In this document: piece after piece, positions 23,174 through 35,861 of the stretch | Position numbering within the stretch: the stretch's first letter is position 1 | Layout of the letters: each line of letters starts with the position of its first letter | Source of the DNA: Polytrichum commune | Lineage: Eukaryota > Streptophyta > Polytrichopsida > Polytrichales > Polytrichaceae | DNA length: 64,000 nt | Assembly: GCA_950295325.1 (NCBI GenBank) | Contig: OX485806.1 | Location: forward strand, 43,891,169 to 43,955,168 | Direction of reading: 5' to 3' | The notes under the pieces: model-generated | What the model was told of the DNA's origin: nothing | Database searches by the model: none | Seen by the model: the letters and a program-made list of their open reading frames with translations, nothing else | Position numbers and translations under genes: made by a program

Positions 23174-23870
23174 GTTGGAGCGGGTCGTACTCGTCCTAAT
23201 ACCAAGCCTAAAGTGTACACATGGCTTGATCTAGTCTTTGCAAATGTGCCTGAGAACCTCCGTATACCGGGCATCTTGTCATCATCGTCGGATGTTCTCT
23301 AATGGAACAAGCGGTCTTCGACTTACTTTAAGGTTTTGTTTGCCTTTGCAAACGCCAACCTCCATGACAATGGCATTCTTGTCTTTGCACACGTCGCTGA
23401 TCCTCACGTGTCTAGATCTATATATGACTGGGCACATACAGAGGAATTCTACGTTGTCGAAGACTGGTTCAGCATGAATGACCTCGACCTCCAATCGCCT
23501 ACTAATCCATCGGAGTTGGTAATTTCTTGCTTTCCTTATCGTCTTGTATTCTTGTTTTTTTTTCCCTTGTATTTTTGTATTCCTAATTCAAAATTTTTTC
23601 ATGTCTTGCAGACTCGCAAGTTCTTCATCAAGGTTCTCGTGCATAATGATTCTTTTTTTAATGTCCGGACCTCGGACTTCGAAGACATGGGTTACAATCT
23701 CAAGAGAGATGGTTGGCTCAATAGCTTCGCTGATTCGAAGAACTAGTCGCTGAGGGAAGATGGCGTGCCTTGGAGAGGTGCTCATGAAAAGCACCCCGAG
23801 TTCTTCTCCGTCATTTTCTCCGCCCTCACGGACAAGGACGACATTATCATGGATTGGCAATTTGGCCTTG
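23174..23870 (+). CDS. Exons 9-10: putative methyltransferase-like module with two stops
   Basis: Exon 9 (23174-23518) encodes TWLDLVFANVPENL, then DVL-stop-WNKRS, then LFAFANANLHDNGILVFAHV. Exon 10 (23612-23870) encodes TRKFFIKVLVHND, SKN-stop-SLRED, then EKHPEFFSVIFSAL and DDIIMDWQFGLG. The order resembles amino-methyltransferases that place their catalytic motif before the SAM-binding motif. In that reading 'LVFANVPE' stands where 'DPPY' is expected, and 'HPEFF..LTDKDDIIMDW' stands where 'KP...GD.VLDPF.GSGT' is expected. The key residues are not canonical, so the domain may be non-catalytic or the match may be chance. TAA 23300-23302 and TAG 23744-23746 interrupt it. Confidence 0.5.
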
Positions 23871-23910
23871 GTTGGTTTTTTTTCTCCTTGTTTCTCATGA
23901 CTTTGTTCTG

Positions 23911-24960
23911 GCATATATGATTAAGTGTATATTTCATATGTTTTCGGTTTCGGCCTAGTTATGTATGGCTTGGGTAGGACCTTCTCGGATCCGAGAGGGT
24001 CATCGAGTGGGACTATGAAGGGCCAGATTTTGATAGAAATGTTTTAACGCATATATGATGAAGTGTATATTTCATATGTTTTCGGTTTCGGCCTAGTTAT
24101 GTATGGGCTTGGGTAGGACCCTTTCGGATCCGAGAGGGTCATCCAGTGGAACTGTGAAGGGCCAGATTTTGATAGAAATGTTTTAAGGCATATATGATTA
24201 AGTGTATATTTCATATGTTTTCGGTTTTGGCCTAGTTATGTATGGCTTGGGTAGGACCCTCTCGGATCCAAAAGGGTCATCCAGTGGGACTATGAAGGGC
24301 CAAATTTTGACTCAAATATTTTGAGGCATGTATGTAAAAGTACATATTTCTTGTGTTTTCTGTTTCGGCTTAGTTGTGTATGGGCTAGGATAGGACCCTT
24401 TCGGATCCGAGAGGGTCATCGAGTAGTACTTTGAAGGGCCAGATTTTTATTGAAATGTTTTAAGGCATGTATGTTTATGTATATATTTCATATGTTTTCT
24501 GTTTCGGCCTTTTGTTTATGGGCTGGGGTAGGACCCTCTCGGATCCGAGAAGGTCATCCAGTAGTACTTTGAAGGGCCAAATTTTTATTGAAATGTCTTA
24601 AGGCATGTATGTTTAAGTATATATTTCATATGTGTTCTGTTTCGGCCTTGTTGTGTATGGGCTGGGTAGGACCCTCTCGGATCCGAGAGGGTCATCGAGT
24701 GTGACTATGACGGGCCAGATTTTGATTCAAATATTTTGAGGCATGTATGTAAAAGTATATATTTCATAGGTTTTCTGTTTCGGCCTAGTTGTGTATGGGC
24801 TGGGTAGGACCCTCTTGGATCCGAGAGGGTCATCGAGTGGGACTATGAAGGGCCAGATTTTTATTTAAATGTCTTAAGACATGCATGTTTAAGTATATAT
24901 TTCATATGTTTTCGGTTTCGGCCTAGTTATGTATGGGCTTAGGTAGGACCCTCTTGTTTG
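23911..24960. repeat. 139-bp satellite array, third segment (intron 10)
   Basis: Seven units of the same family as in intron 1, starting about 40 bp after the exon 10 donor, with palindromes near 23975, 24116, 24255, 24390, 24534, 24668 and 24810. These units share private variants ('gtgtatatttcatatgttttcggtttcgg'-type), so they form their own subfamily. Confidence 0.9.
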
Positions 24961-25930
24961 GTCTATGTGTGTGCACTAGTTTGGTTGTTAGTGTCGGGTA
25001 GGACAACTTGGGGTTTACGGGTTGAACATTTTTATTTTTTTTTAAATTTGTCATGTTAAGGGTTGGACTAGTTAGGGACCCTCTCGGTTCCGAGATGTTC
25101 CACGGGTTGGGGGATTGATCCAGATTTTATGCATGTGGCATTATAGCCATAATGCTATATATTGCATCCAGGTCATTATGAGGTGTACTACGTAGGATCC
25201 CCTAATTAAGTTAAGATTTAGCCCAGAAGTTGAACTAGTTGGTTGATAGGCTATACATGTAGGATGTGTGGTTGTGTGGATAATTCCAACTACATTGTTG
25301 GTAGGATCAACTATTTTGTATCTTGGCTGGAATTAGTCACTCTCGCAACCGAGAGGGTTTTAGGCTAGGAATGTAGGACGAGATTTTCCAATTTCGTTTT
25401 CAAAGCTTCCATGTGTGGATAGTTTCAATTACTTGGTTGTTAGGTTAAAATAGTTTGTATTTTGGATGGAATTAGACCCTCTCGGAACCGGAAGGGTCTT
25501 AGGCTATTAATGTAGGCCAAGATTATGGGCATAATGATAAATATTGCATCCCCTTTCATTATATGGTGTACTAGCTAGGATCCCCTAATCAAGTTAGGAT
25601 TTTCCATACTAATGTAATACACTCAAATTAAATCAAACATCATAGCAATGATGGTCACCTCCCCTTCCACCCTTTTCACAATGGAGGACTTCCAAGCACA
25701 TGCCCTTCAAAACAAATGCAACTTTTCATTGCATTCTCCTACTCCATTCTGGTGAGTGTTCGGACTCTGCCCCCTTTGAATTTTTGTTCATATTTTTGTA
25801 GGCCAGATTTATGGGTTTAATGCATAAGATGTCATTCTATGTTTTGGTTTTCTTTCTTGTATCCGAAAAGGTGTATGGTATGCAAGATTGTTGGGTTTTC
25901 ATGCATAAGATGGAGTTTTGTGTGGGAATT
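24961..25930. repeat. Transition zone with diverged palindromes
   Basis: Palindrome relatives persist at about 25078, 25335 and 25470, with changed centres (CGGTTCCG, CGCAACCG, CGGAACCG) and irregular spacing. The flanking words are intermediate between the 139-bp and 105-bp units. A short unique stretch (about 25600-25800) has no feature. Confidence 0.6.
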
Positions 25931-26195
25931 TTGTGTGGCTAGTTTGGACTTCAATGTTGAATGCTTGTTTGTGTATATAGGTTGGACTAGTGTGTATGTG
26001 TATGTGGCTGGATTGGACACTCTTCCTTCAAGTATTTAGGACCAGATTTTGGACTTCATTGTTGAATGTTTGTTTGTGTATATAGGTTGGACTTGTGTGT
26101 ATGTGTATGAGGCTTGATTGGACCCTCTTCCTTCAAGTACTTAGGACCAAATTTTGGACTTCATTGTTGAATGTTTGTTTGTGTATATAGGTTGG
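25931..26195. repeat. 105-bp satellite, first units
   Basis: About two and a half units of the 105-bp family ('ggaccagattttggacttcattg', 'tgtgtatataggttggactagtg', 'tgtatgtggctggattggacc') precede a retroelement fragment. Confidence 0.85.
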
Positions 26196-27672
26196 ATCCA
26201 CATTCCGCCAAGTGGTCTCCCGGCTGGGTCCGGGTTCCGGATGATGATGAGGGGGAGGAGAGATTGGCCTCTGGAGGGTCGGCGGCGGACTTCCGGGTGA
26301 AGAGGGAGTGCTTCCGGAATGATGGGGTCGCTGGAAGTTTCCATCTCGAGGTCTCCGGCTTCCGGATGGAGCTTGTAGGTGACCTCATCCGCCGCGATCG
26401 TCAGCAGGTCCTCCTCCTCGGCCGTGATGGAGTCAAAGTGTTGATAGAGGTGCAGAATGAAGGGGGAGAGGAAGGAGGGTTTCCGGCCTATATGGGGGAG
26501 GGCCCGCCCTACTATTTCTTGAATTATCAGCCCCCAATTCACAGGCCGGACTCCGGACATAGCGCCGAACAGGGTGTTAGCCATGGTAAGGCTAGTCCGC
26601 TTAGGCTTGTCCGGGTTAAGGATGGGCAGGAGGAACTCTAATACTCTCCGCTCTCTAAGGTTTCGGCAGTTCCCGGGGTGGAAGCCGTCCTTCGGGTCCG
26701 CGTCCCCTCTAAACTTTCCGGCGAATAGGCCATCGCGACGGCCGGCCCATCCCTCTGCAATTTCCCTCGGAAACCCATAGACCCTATTCCAAACATCCGG
26801 AGTCCAACTATCCGGATCCCTCCTCTCGGTCCCTAGCCACTGATTACCTCTCTCGAACTTGAACTCCCGGAGGGTATCTTCCGCTCGGAGGTTCCAGGGT
26901 TTGGCGAGCAACCCCGCGCAACCCATAACCCGGAGATCCTCCGCTAGCTCCTGCAGCTCCCCGTCCTCCCTCAGAATTGCAGGGATGAGGGCTTTGAGCG
27001 GAACCGGGATGGGTTCCCTCCGATCCTCTTCTCGTGCTTCCGGCATTTTCCTACTTCTCCCAACTTCGGTCTCAACCATGGAAATTCTCTCCCCTCCGGA
27101 TTCCCTCTCTTCCGCACAACTGCTACGGAGTCCCAGCAAGCCAACTGCCGGTGACTGGAAATTACGGAATCCCAGCAATCCAACTGCTGGCGGCTCGGAA
27201 AAAAAAAACAGCCTCACCATTCGTTCTCTCAACAATTTTTTTCTTCTTGCAAAAAGTGGGGAGGAAAAGGAAGGGACCCTTAAATATCCTTCCCCCTATT
27301 ACCGTTAGTGTTTAACGGAAAACGGTTGCCAACCGTTTTCCGACGGTTTTCCCCCAACCGTCATAAGTCTGTTGTAACCGCCACTTCCGGACCGTTGGTT
27401 AATCTTGGCGTAACCGTTACTAGGTCTGGACCAGCGGTCCGGACCATTGATCAAACGGTCCCCCCTAGTCCAATTTGCCGGACCGGTAATAATACCTTTT
27501 TTTGTCATTTTTATCGTGTGAGGCGGATTTAGAACGCCTTATTTCCTAGTATATTTAATTTTAACCTAAGAGACCCTATTATCCCTATATGAGCAGGGTG
27601 AAATATGGAAAATGGATCCGTATTTCCGTATTTCCGTATTTCCGTATTTCCGTAGAATATTGGGCTCCCACA
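26196..27672 (-). mobile_element. Truncated gag-type LTR retroelement, copy 1
   Basis: On the minus strand it starts TGTGGGAGCCCAATATTC at 27672, has a ~430-bp LTR/leader with several 'aaccgttttccg' words and a (tccgtattt)n tract near 27621-27655, then an ORF (27235 to about 26196) of ~345 codons. The ORF includes REFKFERGNQWLGTE, YGFPREIAEGWAGR, MANTLFGAMSGVRPVNWG and LPHIGRKPSFLSPFILHLYQ. The same protein, more decayed, lies at 55750-54521, so this is a repeated gag-like coding region. It is cut off on the left directly in the 105-bp array, where the ORF runs into satellite sequence. No protease or RT is present. It is a non-autonomous or deleted element. Confidence 0.7.
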
Positions 27673-29036
27673 TTTAGGACCAGATTTTGGACTTCATTGT
27701 TAAATGCCTCTTTGTGTATATACGTTGGACTAGTGTGTATGTGTATGTGGCTGGATTGGACCCTCTTCCTTCAAGTACTTAGGACAAAACTTTGTACTTC
27801 ATTGTTGAATGTTGTTTGTGTTTATAGGTTGGATTAGTGTGTATTTGTATGTCGACTTGAATGGACCCTCTCGGTTCCGAGAGGGTTTTCCTTCAAGTCT
27901 TTAGGACCAAATTTTGGACTTGATTGGTGTGTGATAGTTTGTTTGTGTATATAGGTTGGACTAGTGTGTATGTGTATGTGGCTGGATTGGACCTTCTTCC
28001 TTCAAGTATTTAGGACCAGATTTTGGACTTCATTGTTGAATGTTTATTTGTGTATATAGGTTGGACTAGTGTGTATGTGTATGTGGCTGGATTGGACCTT
28101 CTTCCTTCAAGTACTTAGGACGAGATTTTGTACTTCATTGTTGAATGCTTGTTTGTGTATATAGATTGGATTAGTGTGTATGTGTATGTGGCTAGATTGG
28201 ACACTATTCCTTCAAGTATTTAGGACCAGATTTTGGACTTCATTGTTGAATGTTTGTTTGTGTATATAGGTTGGCCTAATGTGTATGTGTATGTGGCTGG
28301 ATTGGACACTCTTCCTTCAAGTATTTAGGACCAGATTTTGGACTTCATTGTTGAATGTTTGTTTGTGTATATAGGTAGGACTAGTGTGTATGTGTATGTG
28401 GCTAGATTGGACACTCTTCCTTCAAGTATTTAGCACGAGATTTTGGACTTCATTGTTGAATGTTTGTTCGTGTATATAGGTTGGACTAGTGTGTATGTGT
28501 ATGTGGCTGGATTGGACACTCTTCATTCAAGTATTTAGGACCAGACTTTGTACTTCATTGTTGAATGTTGTTTGTGTTTATAGGTTGGACTAGTGTGTAT
28601 TTGTATGTGGATATGAATGGACCCTCTCGGTTCCGAGAGGGTCTTCCTTCATGTATTTAGGACCAAATTTTGGACTTGATTGGTGTGTGATAGTTTGTTT
28701 GTGTATATAGGTTGGACTACTGTGTATGTGTATGTGGTTGGATTGGACACTCTTCCTTCAAGTATTTAGGACCAGATTTTGGACTTTAATGTTGAATGAT
28801 TGTTTGTGTATATAGGTTGGACTAGTGTGTATGTGTATGTGGCTGGATTGGACCCTCTTCCTTCAAGTATTTAGGACCAGATTTTGGACTTCATTATTGA
28901 ATGTTTGTTTGTATGTATAGGTTGGAGTAGTGTGTATGTGTATGTGGATGGATTGGACACTCTTCCTTTAAATATTTAGGAGCGGATATTAGACTTCATT
29001 GTTGAATGCTTGTTTGTGTATATATGTTGGACTAGT
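27673..29036. repeat. 105-bp satellite, second segment
   Basis: About 13 units. Occasional variant units replace 'ggaccctcttcc' by the full palindrome ggaccctctcggttccgaga (about 27860 and 28620) and then have a longer 'gattggtgtgtgatagtttg' spacer, forming a higher-order pattern. Confidence 0.9.
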
Positions 29037-30575
29037 TGTGAGCCCAAAATGGTGCTCACATGTGTTCTTAACTCTTCGAGACCATTAGAAGTTATGTTTT
29101 GATGTTTTATGATTATTCACAAAAATATAAAAAGAATGAAGCTTGAATGAAGTTATGTTTATACTTTAGGCTTGTGTGGAGTAGTTGATTAAAAGTTTAG
29201 GGATGTGAAAAAAAATTCTTTAGTTAGGTGAGCGTAGTATATGGTGAACCAAGGGTAGCTCCTTGATTTAAATGTTTGAATTAAGACCTAAGTTGTTGGT
29301 TTAAGAATTGAAGGCTTAGAGGATAGGATGAGAACCTACAAAGTAGCAAAGGATCAAAAGGCTTATCTTGAGCCTTGGGGGTGCTCACCTACTCCCTCTC
29401 AAGTCACTATATAAACCCTCATTTTTCCCTTTTTCATCCTCTTCTCCTTCATATTCCTTGGCACCCCACGTGTTATAAGTGTGGGTGTGCGAAGCAAGAA
29501 CGGAGCACATGTGCGTGCAAGGTCTCAAGGTGAAGAACCAAGACTAATTCACCTTGAAATTAGTTTGACATTTGTTAGGAGTAGTCTTTGGTTGATACAT
29601 TTAGAGCTTAGCTTATTGTATGTGACTTATAGAATTTAGATTCATGATATTTAGATTTATAGTGTTTGGAATTATGGCATTTAGAATTGTAGCATCCACA
29701 TTCATGTTGAATTTAAAGCTCTCTTTTCTCTAAGGAGTTGAGCTCTTAGAGCTTTGGGAAATACAGTATTTAGTTGCTGGAACTACAGTATTTAGTTGTT
29801 GGAAATAGAGTATTTAGTCAGAGGGTTAGTTGCTGGAACTACAGTATTTAATTGCTGGAAATACAGTATTTAGTCAGAGGGTTAGTTACTGGAACTACAG
29901 TATTTAATTGCTGGAAATACAGTATTTAGTTGCTCGAACTACAATATTTAGTTGCTGGAAATATAGTATTGGGTTCAGAAGTTAGACAGCTGGGACATTA
30001 GATTGGGTCATAGTTAGTTAATAAGAATATTACCTAATGCTAATTAGGTAATGAGCATTTAGCTAGGGAGTTGACTACAAGGCATCATAAGGTGATATCA
30101 AGGGGGGGTACTTGTAGTTAAGTTGTTGGGATTGTAATCAAGCACTTAAGGGTGCAATGGCGAAGAATTAACGAACTTGGGAGTGAACGGCGAAGAATTG
30201 TGGAAGAGAATGTAACGCTAAGGGATGAGAGTGATGAGTGTTTTTTAACACTTGTGTACTCATCACATGGAGTCAACAAGTCACAACTTCAGCGAGGTGA
30301 CGAGCACTAGTGAAGAATCAACGGCCATAACTAAGGTTTCAAGAGGGAAGTCCTTAAAAACATGTGTAGCTAAGGCCGTGGGATGGACCCTTGAGGCGGC
30401 CAATGCTATATCCACTCAAGAAAATTGCATTAATAAAACATCATGACTTAAGAGAAGTTGGGGGTTCATTGAGATGGGACTTATATCTTATGTTGCTATT
30501 TTTGGTGTGACACATGCGAGTCTCAAAACCATCACCCGGACTAGGACGCTTAATTGTGGTGGGTTTGGCCTCATA
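29037..30575 (+). mobile_element. LTR-like insertion, family 1 copy 2
   Basis: It begins TGTGAGCCCAAAATGG with GTGCTCACA 20 bp in and ends CACCCGGACTAGGACGC then TTTGGCCTCATA. It interrupts a 105-bp unit (left flank ggactagt, right flank agtgtgtatg), so only part of a target duplication (agt) survives. 'cactatataaaccctc' near 29405 is a good TATA-type promoter, as expected in an LTR. Near 29760-29960 there is an internal repeat of 'ctggaaatacagtatttagttg'-type words. It has no coding domain. Confidence 0.75.
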
Positions 30576-33500
30576 AGTGTGTATGTGTATGTGGCTAGAT
30601 TGGACCCTCTTCCTTCAAGTACTTAAGACCAAATTTTAAACTTCATTGTTGAATGTTTGTTTGTGTATTTAGGTAGGACTACTGTGTATGTGTATGTGGC
30701 AGGATTGGACCCTCTTCCTCCAAGTACTTAGGACCAAATTTTGGACTTCATTGTTGAATGCTTGTTTGTGTATATAGGTTGGACTAGTGTGTATTTGTAT
30801 GTCGACTTGAATGGACCCTCTCGGTTCCGAGAGGGTCTTCCTTCAAGTAATTAGGACCAGATTTTGGACTTGATTGGTGTGTGATAGTTTGTTTGTATAT
30901 ATAGGTAGGACTAGTGTGTATGTGTATGTGGCTGGATTGGACACTCTTCCTTCAAGTACTTAGGACCAGATTTTGACCTTCATTGTGGAATGTTTGTTTG
31001 TGTATATAGGTTGGACTAGTGTATATGTGTATGTGGCTGGATTGGACTCTTTTCCTTCAAGTATTTCGGACGAGATTTTGGACTTCATTGTTGAATGGTT
31101 TTTGTGTATATAGGTTGGACTAGTGTGTATGTGTATGTGGTTGGATTGGACACTCTTCCTTCAAGTACTAAGGACCAGATTTTGGACTTCAATATTGAAT
31201 GTTTGTTTGTGTATATAGTTTGGACTAGTGTGTATGTGTATGTGGCTGGATTGGACCCTTTTCCTTCAAGTATTTAGGATTAGATTTTGGACTTCATTGT
31301 CAAATGCTTCTTTGTGTATATAGGTTGCACTAGTGTGTTTGTGTATGTGGTTGGATTGGACACTCTTCCTTCAAGTATTTAGGACCAGATTTTGGACTTC
31401 TTTGTTGAATGTTTCTTTGTGTATATAGGTAGGACTTTTGTGTATGTCTATGTGGCTGGATTGGACCATCTTCATTCAAGTACTTAGGACCGTATTTTGG
31501 ACTTCAATGTTGAATGTTTGTTTGTGTATATAGTTTGGACTAGTTTGTATGTGTATGTGGCTGGATTGGACCCTTTTCCTTCAAGTATTTAGGACTAGAT
31601 TTTGGACTTCATTGTTGAATGCTTCTTTGTGTATATAGGTTGGACTAGTGTGTATGTGTATGTGGCTGGATTGGACCCTCTTCCTTCAAGTATTTAGGAC
31701 CAGATTTTGGACTTCATTGTTGAATGTTTCTTTGTGTATATAGGTAGGACTTTTGTGTATGTGCATGTGGCTGGATTGGACCATCTTCATTCAAGTACTT
31801 GGGACCAGATTTTGGACTTCAATGTTCTATGCTTGTTTGTGTTTATAGGTTGGACTAGTGTGTATGTGTATGTGGCTAGATTGGACCCTTTTCATTCAAG
31901 TACTTAGGACCAGATTTTGGACTTCATTGTTGAATGTTTGTTTGTGTATATAGGTTGGACTAGTGTGTATGTGTATGTGGCTGGATTGGACCCTCTTCCT
32001 TCAAGTATTTAGGACTAGATTTTGGACTTCATTGTTGAATGCTTCTTTGTGTATATAGGTTGGACTAGTGTGTATGTGTATGTGGCTGGATTGGACCCTT
32101 TTCCTTCAAGTACTTAGGACCAGATTTTGGACTTCATTGTTGCTTGCTTCTTTGTGTATATAGGTTGGACTTGTGTATATGTGTATGTGGCTGGATTGGA
32201 CCCTCTTCCTTCAAGTATTTAGGACCAGATTTTGGACTTCATTGTTGAATGTTTCTTTGTGTATATAGGTAGGACTTTTGTGTATGTCTATGTGGCTGGA
32301 TTGGACCATCTTCATTCAAGTACTTAGGACCAGATTTTGGACTTCAATGTTCAATGCTTATTTGGGTATGTAGGTTGGACTCGTATGCATGTGGCTAGAT
32401 TGGACTCTCTTCCTTCAAGTACTTAGGACCAGATTTTGGACTTCAATGTTGAATGTTTGTTTGTGTATATAGTTTGGACTAGTTTGTATGTGTATGTGGC
32501 TGGATTGGACCCTTTTCTTTCAAGTATTTAGGACTAGATTTTGGACTTCATTGTTGATTGCTTCTTTGTGTATATAGGTTGGACTTGTGTATATGTGTAT
32601 GTGGCTGGATTGGACCCTCTTCCTTCAAGTATTTAGGACCAGATTTTGGACTTCATTGTTGAATGTTTCTTTGTGTATATAGGTTGGACTTATGTGTATG
32701 TGTATGTGGCTGGATCGGACCATCTTCATTCAAGTACTTAGGACGAGATTTTGGATTTCAATGTTCAATGCTTGTTTGTGTATGAAGGTTGGACTAGTGT
32801 GTATGTGGCTGGATTGGACTCTCTTCCTTCAAGTACTTAGGACCAGTTTTTGGACTTCAATGTTCAATGCTTGTTTGTGTTTATAGGTTGGACTAGTGTG
32901 TATGTGTATGTGGCTGGATTGGACCCTCTTCATTCACGTACTTAGGACGAGATTTTGGATTTCAATGTTCAATGCTTGTTTGTGTATGAAGGTTGGACTA
33001 GTGTGTATGTGGCTGGATTGGACTCTCTTCCTTCAAGTACTTAGGACCAGTTTTTGGACTTCAATGTTCAATGCTTGTTTGTGTTTATAGGTTGGACTAG
33101 TGTGTATGTGTATGTGGCTGGATTGGACCCTCTTCATTCACGTACTTAGGACCAGATTTTGGACTTCAATGTTGAATGCTTGTTTTCGTATGTAAGTTGG
33201 ATTAGTGTGTATGTGTATGTGGCTGGATTGGACTCTCTTCCTTCAAGTACCTAGGACCAGATTTTGGACTTCAATGTTCAATGTTTGTTTGTGTTTATAG
33301 GTTGGACTAATGTGTATGTGTATGTGGCTAGATTGGACCCTCTTCCTTCAAGTACTTAGGACCATATTTTGGACTTCATTGTTCAATGTTTGTTTGTGTA
33401 TATAGGTAGGACTAGTGTGTATGTGTATGTGGCTAGATTGGACCCTCTTCATTCAAGTACTTAGGACCAGATTTTGGACTTCATTGTTGAATGTTTGTTT

Positions 33501-35770
33501 GTGTATACAGTTTGGACTAGTGTGTATGTGTATGTGGCTGGATTGGACCCTTTTCTTTCAAGTACTTAGGACCAGATTTTGGATTTCAATGTTCAATGCT
33601 TGTTTGTGTTTATAGGTTGGACTAGTGTGTTTGTGTATGTGGCTAGATTGGACCCTCTTGCTTTAAGTATTTAGGACCAGATGTTGGAGTTCATTGTTGA
33701 ATGGTTGTTTGTGTATATAGGTAGGACTTGTGTGTCTGTGTATGTGGCTGGATTGGACCCTCTTCATTCAAGTATTTAGGACCAGATTTTGGACTTCAAT
33801 GTTGAACTTTTGTTTGTGTATATAGGTTGGACTAGTGTGTATTTGTATGTGCACTTGAATGGACCCTCTCGGTTCCGAGAGGGTCGTCCGTCAAGTATTT
33901 AAGACCAGATTTTGGACTTGATTGGTGTGTGATAGTTTGTTTGTGTATATAGGTTGGACTAGTGTGTATGTTTATGTGGTTGGATTGGACACTCTTCCTT
34001 CAAGTATTTAGGATGAGATTTTGGACTTCATTGTTGAATGCTTGTTTGTGTATATATGTAGGATTATTGTGTATGTGTATGTGGCTAAATTGGACACTCT
34101 TCCTTGAAGTATTTAGGACGAGATTTTAAACTTCATTGTTGAATGTTGTTTGTGTTTATAGGTTGGACTAGTGTGTATTTGTATGTGGACTTGAATGGAC
34201 CCTCTCGGTTCCGAGAGGGTCTTACTTCAAGTATTTAGGACCAGATTTTGGACTTGATTGGTGTGTGATAATTTGTTTGTGGACTTCATTGTTTAATGCT
34301 TGTTTATGTATATAGGTTGGACTAGTGTGTATGTGTATGTGGTTGGATTGGAGCCTCTTCATTCAAGTACTTAGGACCAGATTTTAGACTTCAATGTTGA
34401 ATGCTTGTTTGTGTATAGAGGTTGGACTAGTGTGTATTTGTATGTGCACTTGAATGGACCCTCTCGGTTCCGAGAGGGTCGTCCGTCAAGTATTTAAGAC
34501 CAGATTTTGGACTTGATTGGTGTGTGATAGTTTGTTTGTGTATATAGGTTGGACTAGTGTGTATGTTTATGTGGTTGGATTGGACACTCTTCCTTCAAGT
34601 ATTTAGGATGAGATTTTGGACTTCATTGTTGAATGCTTGTTTGTATATATATGTAGGATTATTGTGTATGTGTATGTGGCTAAATTGGACACTCTTCCTT
34701 GAAGTATTTAGGACGAGATTTTAAACTTCATTGTTGAATGTTGTTTGTGTTTATAGGTTGGACTAGTGTGTATTTGTATGTGGACTTGAATGGACCCTCT
34801 CGGTTCCGAGAGGGTCTTACTTCAAGTATTTAGGACCAGATTTTGGACTTGATTGGTGTGTGATAGTTTGTTTGTGGACTTCATTGTTGAATGCTTGTTT
34901 ATGTATATAGGTTGGACTTGTGTGTATGTGTATGTGGCTGGATTGGACCGTCTTCATTCAAGTACTTAGGACCAGATTTTGGACTTCATTGTTCAATTCT
35001 TGTTTGTGTATGTAGGTTGGACTAGTGTGTATTTGTATGTGGACTTGAATGGACCCTCGCGGTTCCGAGAGGGTCTTCCTTCAAGTATTTAAGACCGGAT
35101 TTTGGACATGATTGGTGTGTGATAGTTTGTTTGTGGACTTCATTGTTGACTGCTTGTTTATGTATATAGGTTGGACTAGTGTGTATGTGTATGTGGTTGG
35201 ATTGGACCCTCTTCCTTCTAGTAGTTAGGACTAGATTTTGGACTTGATTGTTGAATGTTTGTTTGTGTATATAGGTTGGACTAGTGTGTATGTGTATGTG
35301 GCTGGATTGGACCCTTTTCATTCAAGTACTTTGGACCAAATTTTGGACTTGATTGTTGAGTGCTTGTTCGTGTATATAGGTTGGACTTGTGTGTATGTGT
35401 ATGTGGCTGGATTGGACCGTCTTCATTCAAGTACCTAGGACCAGATTTTGGACTTCATTGTTGAATGCTTGTTTGTGTATATAGGTTGGACTTGTGTGTA
35501 TGTGTATGTGGCTAGATTGGACCCTCTTCATTCAAGTACTTAGGACCAGATTTTGGACTTGATTGTTGAATGCTTGTTTGTGTATATAGGTTGGACTAGT
35601 GTGTATGTGTATGTGGTTGGATTGGACACTCTTCGTTCAAGTATTTAGGATCATATTTTGGAGTTCATTGTTGAATGCTTGTTTGTGTTTATAGGTAGGG
35701 CTAGTGTGTATTTGCATGTGGAGTGTATTGGACCCTCTCGGGTCCGGGAGGGTTTTCCTTGAATTATTTA
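30576..35770. repeat. 105-bp satellite, third segment
   Basis: About 48 units of ~105 bp run almost to exon 11. Palindrome-bearing variants occur near 30812, 33865, 34200, 34457, 34793, 35053 and 35731. The block at about 33830-34300 is repeated almost exactly at about 34425-34900, a segmental duplication of several units. ORFs of 60-100 codons here are repeat translations and not genes. Confidence 0.92.
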
Positions 35771-35861
35771 GGGCCTGATTTTGGATTTGAATGTTGAATG
35801 CTATGGGTTGGATTCATATGATATGTGTCTCTTTTTGTAACCGATTGGGATTGGCCATCAG

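Noticed and set aside
23300-23746. Stops bypassed by RNA editing or readthrough
   Set aside because: Known plant editing that could remove such stops acts in organelles, and no readthrough context was recognised. Mutation is simpler.
31095-35438. ORFs of 60-100 codons rich in WLDWTLF or VYVYVAGLD
   Set aside because: They are translations of the 105-bp satellite in whichever frame lacks stops. Their sequence simply repeats with the array.
14728-35770. CRISPR-like look of regularly spaced palindromic repeats
   Set aside because: The spacing DNA is itself repeated in every unit, there are no variable spacers or cas genes, and the setting is a plant nuclear genome. These are satellites.
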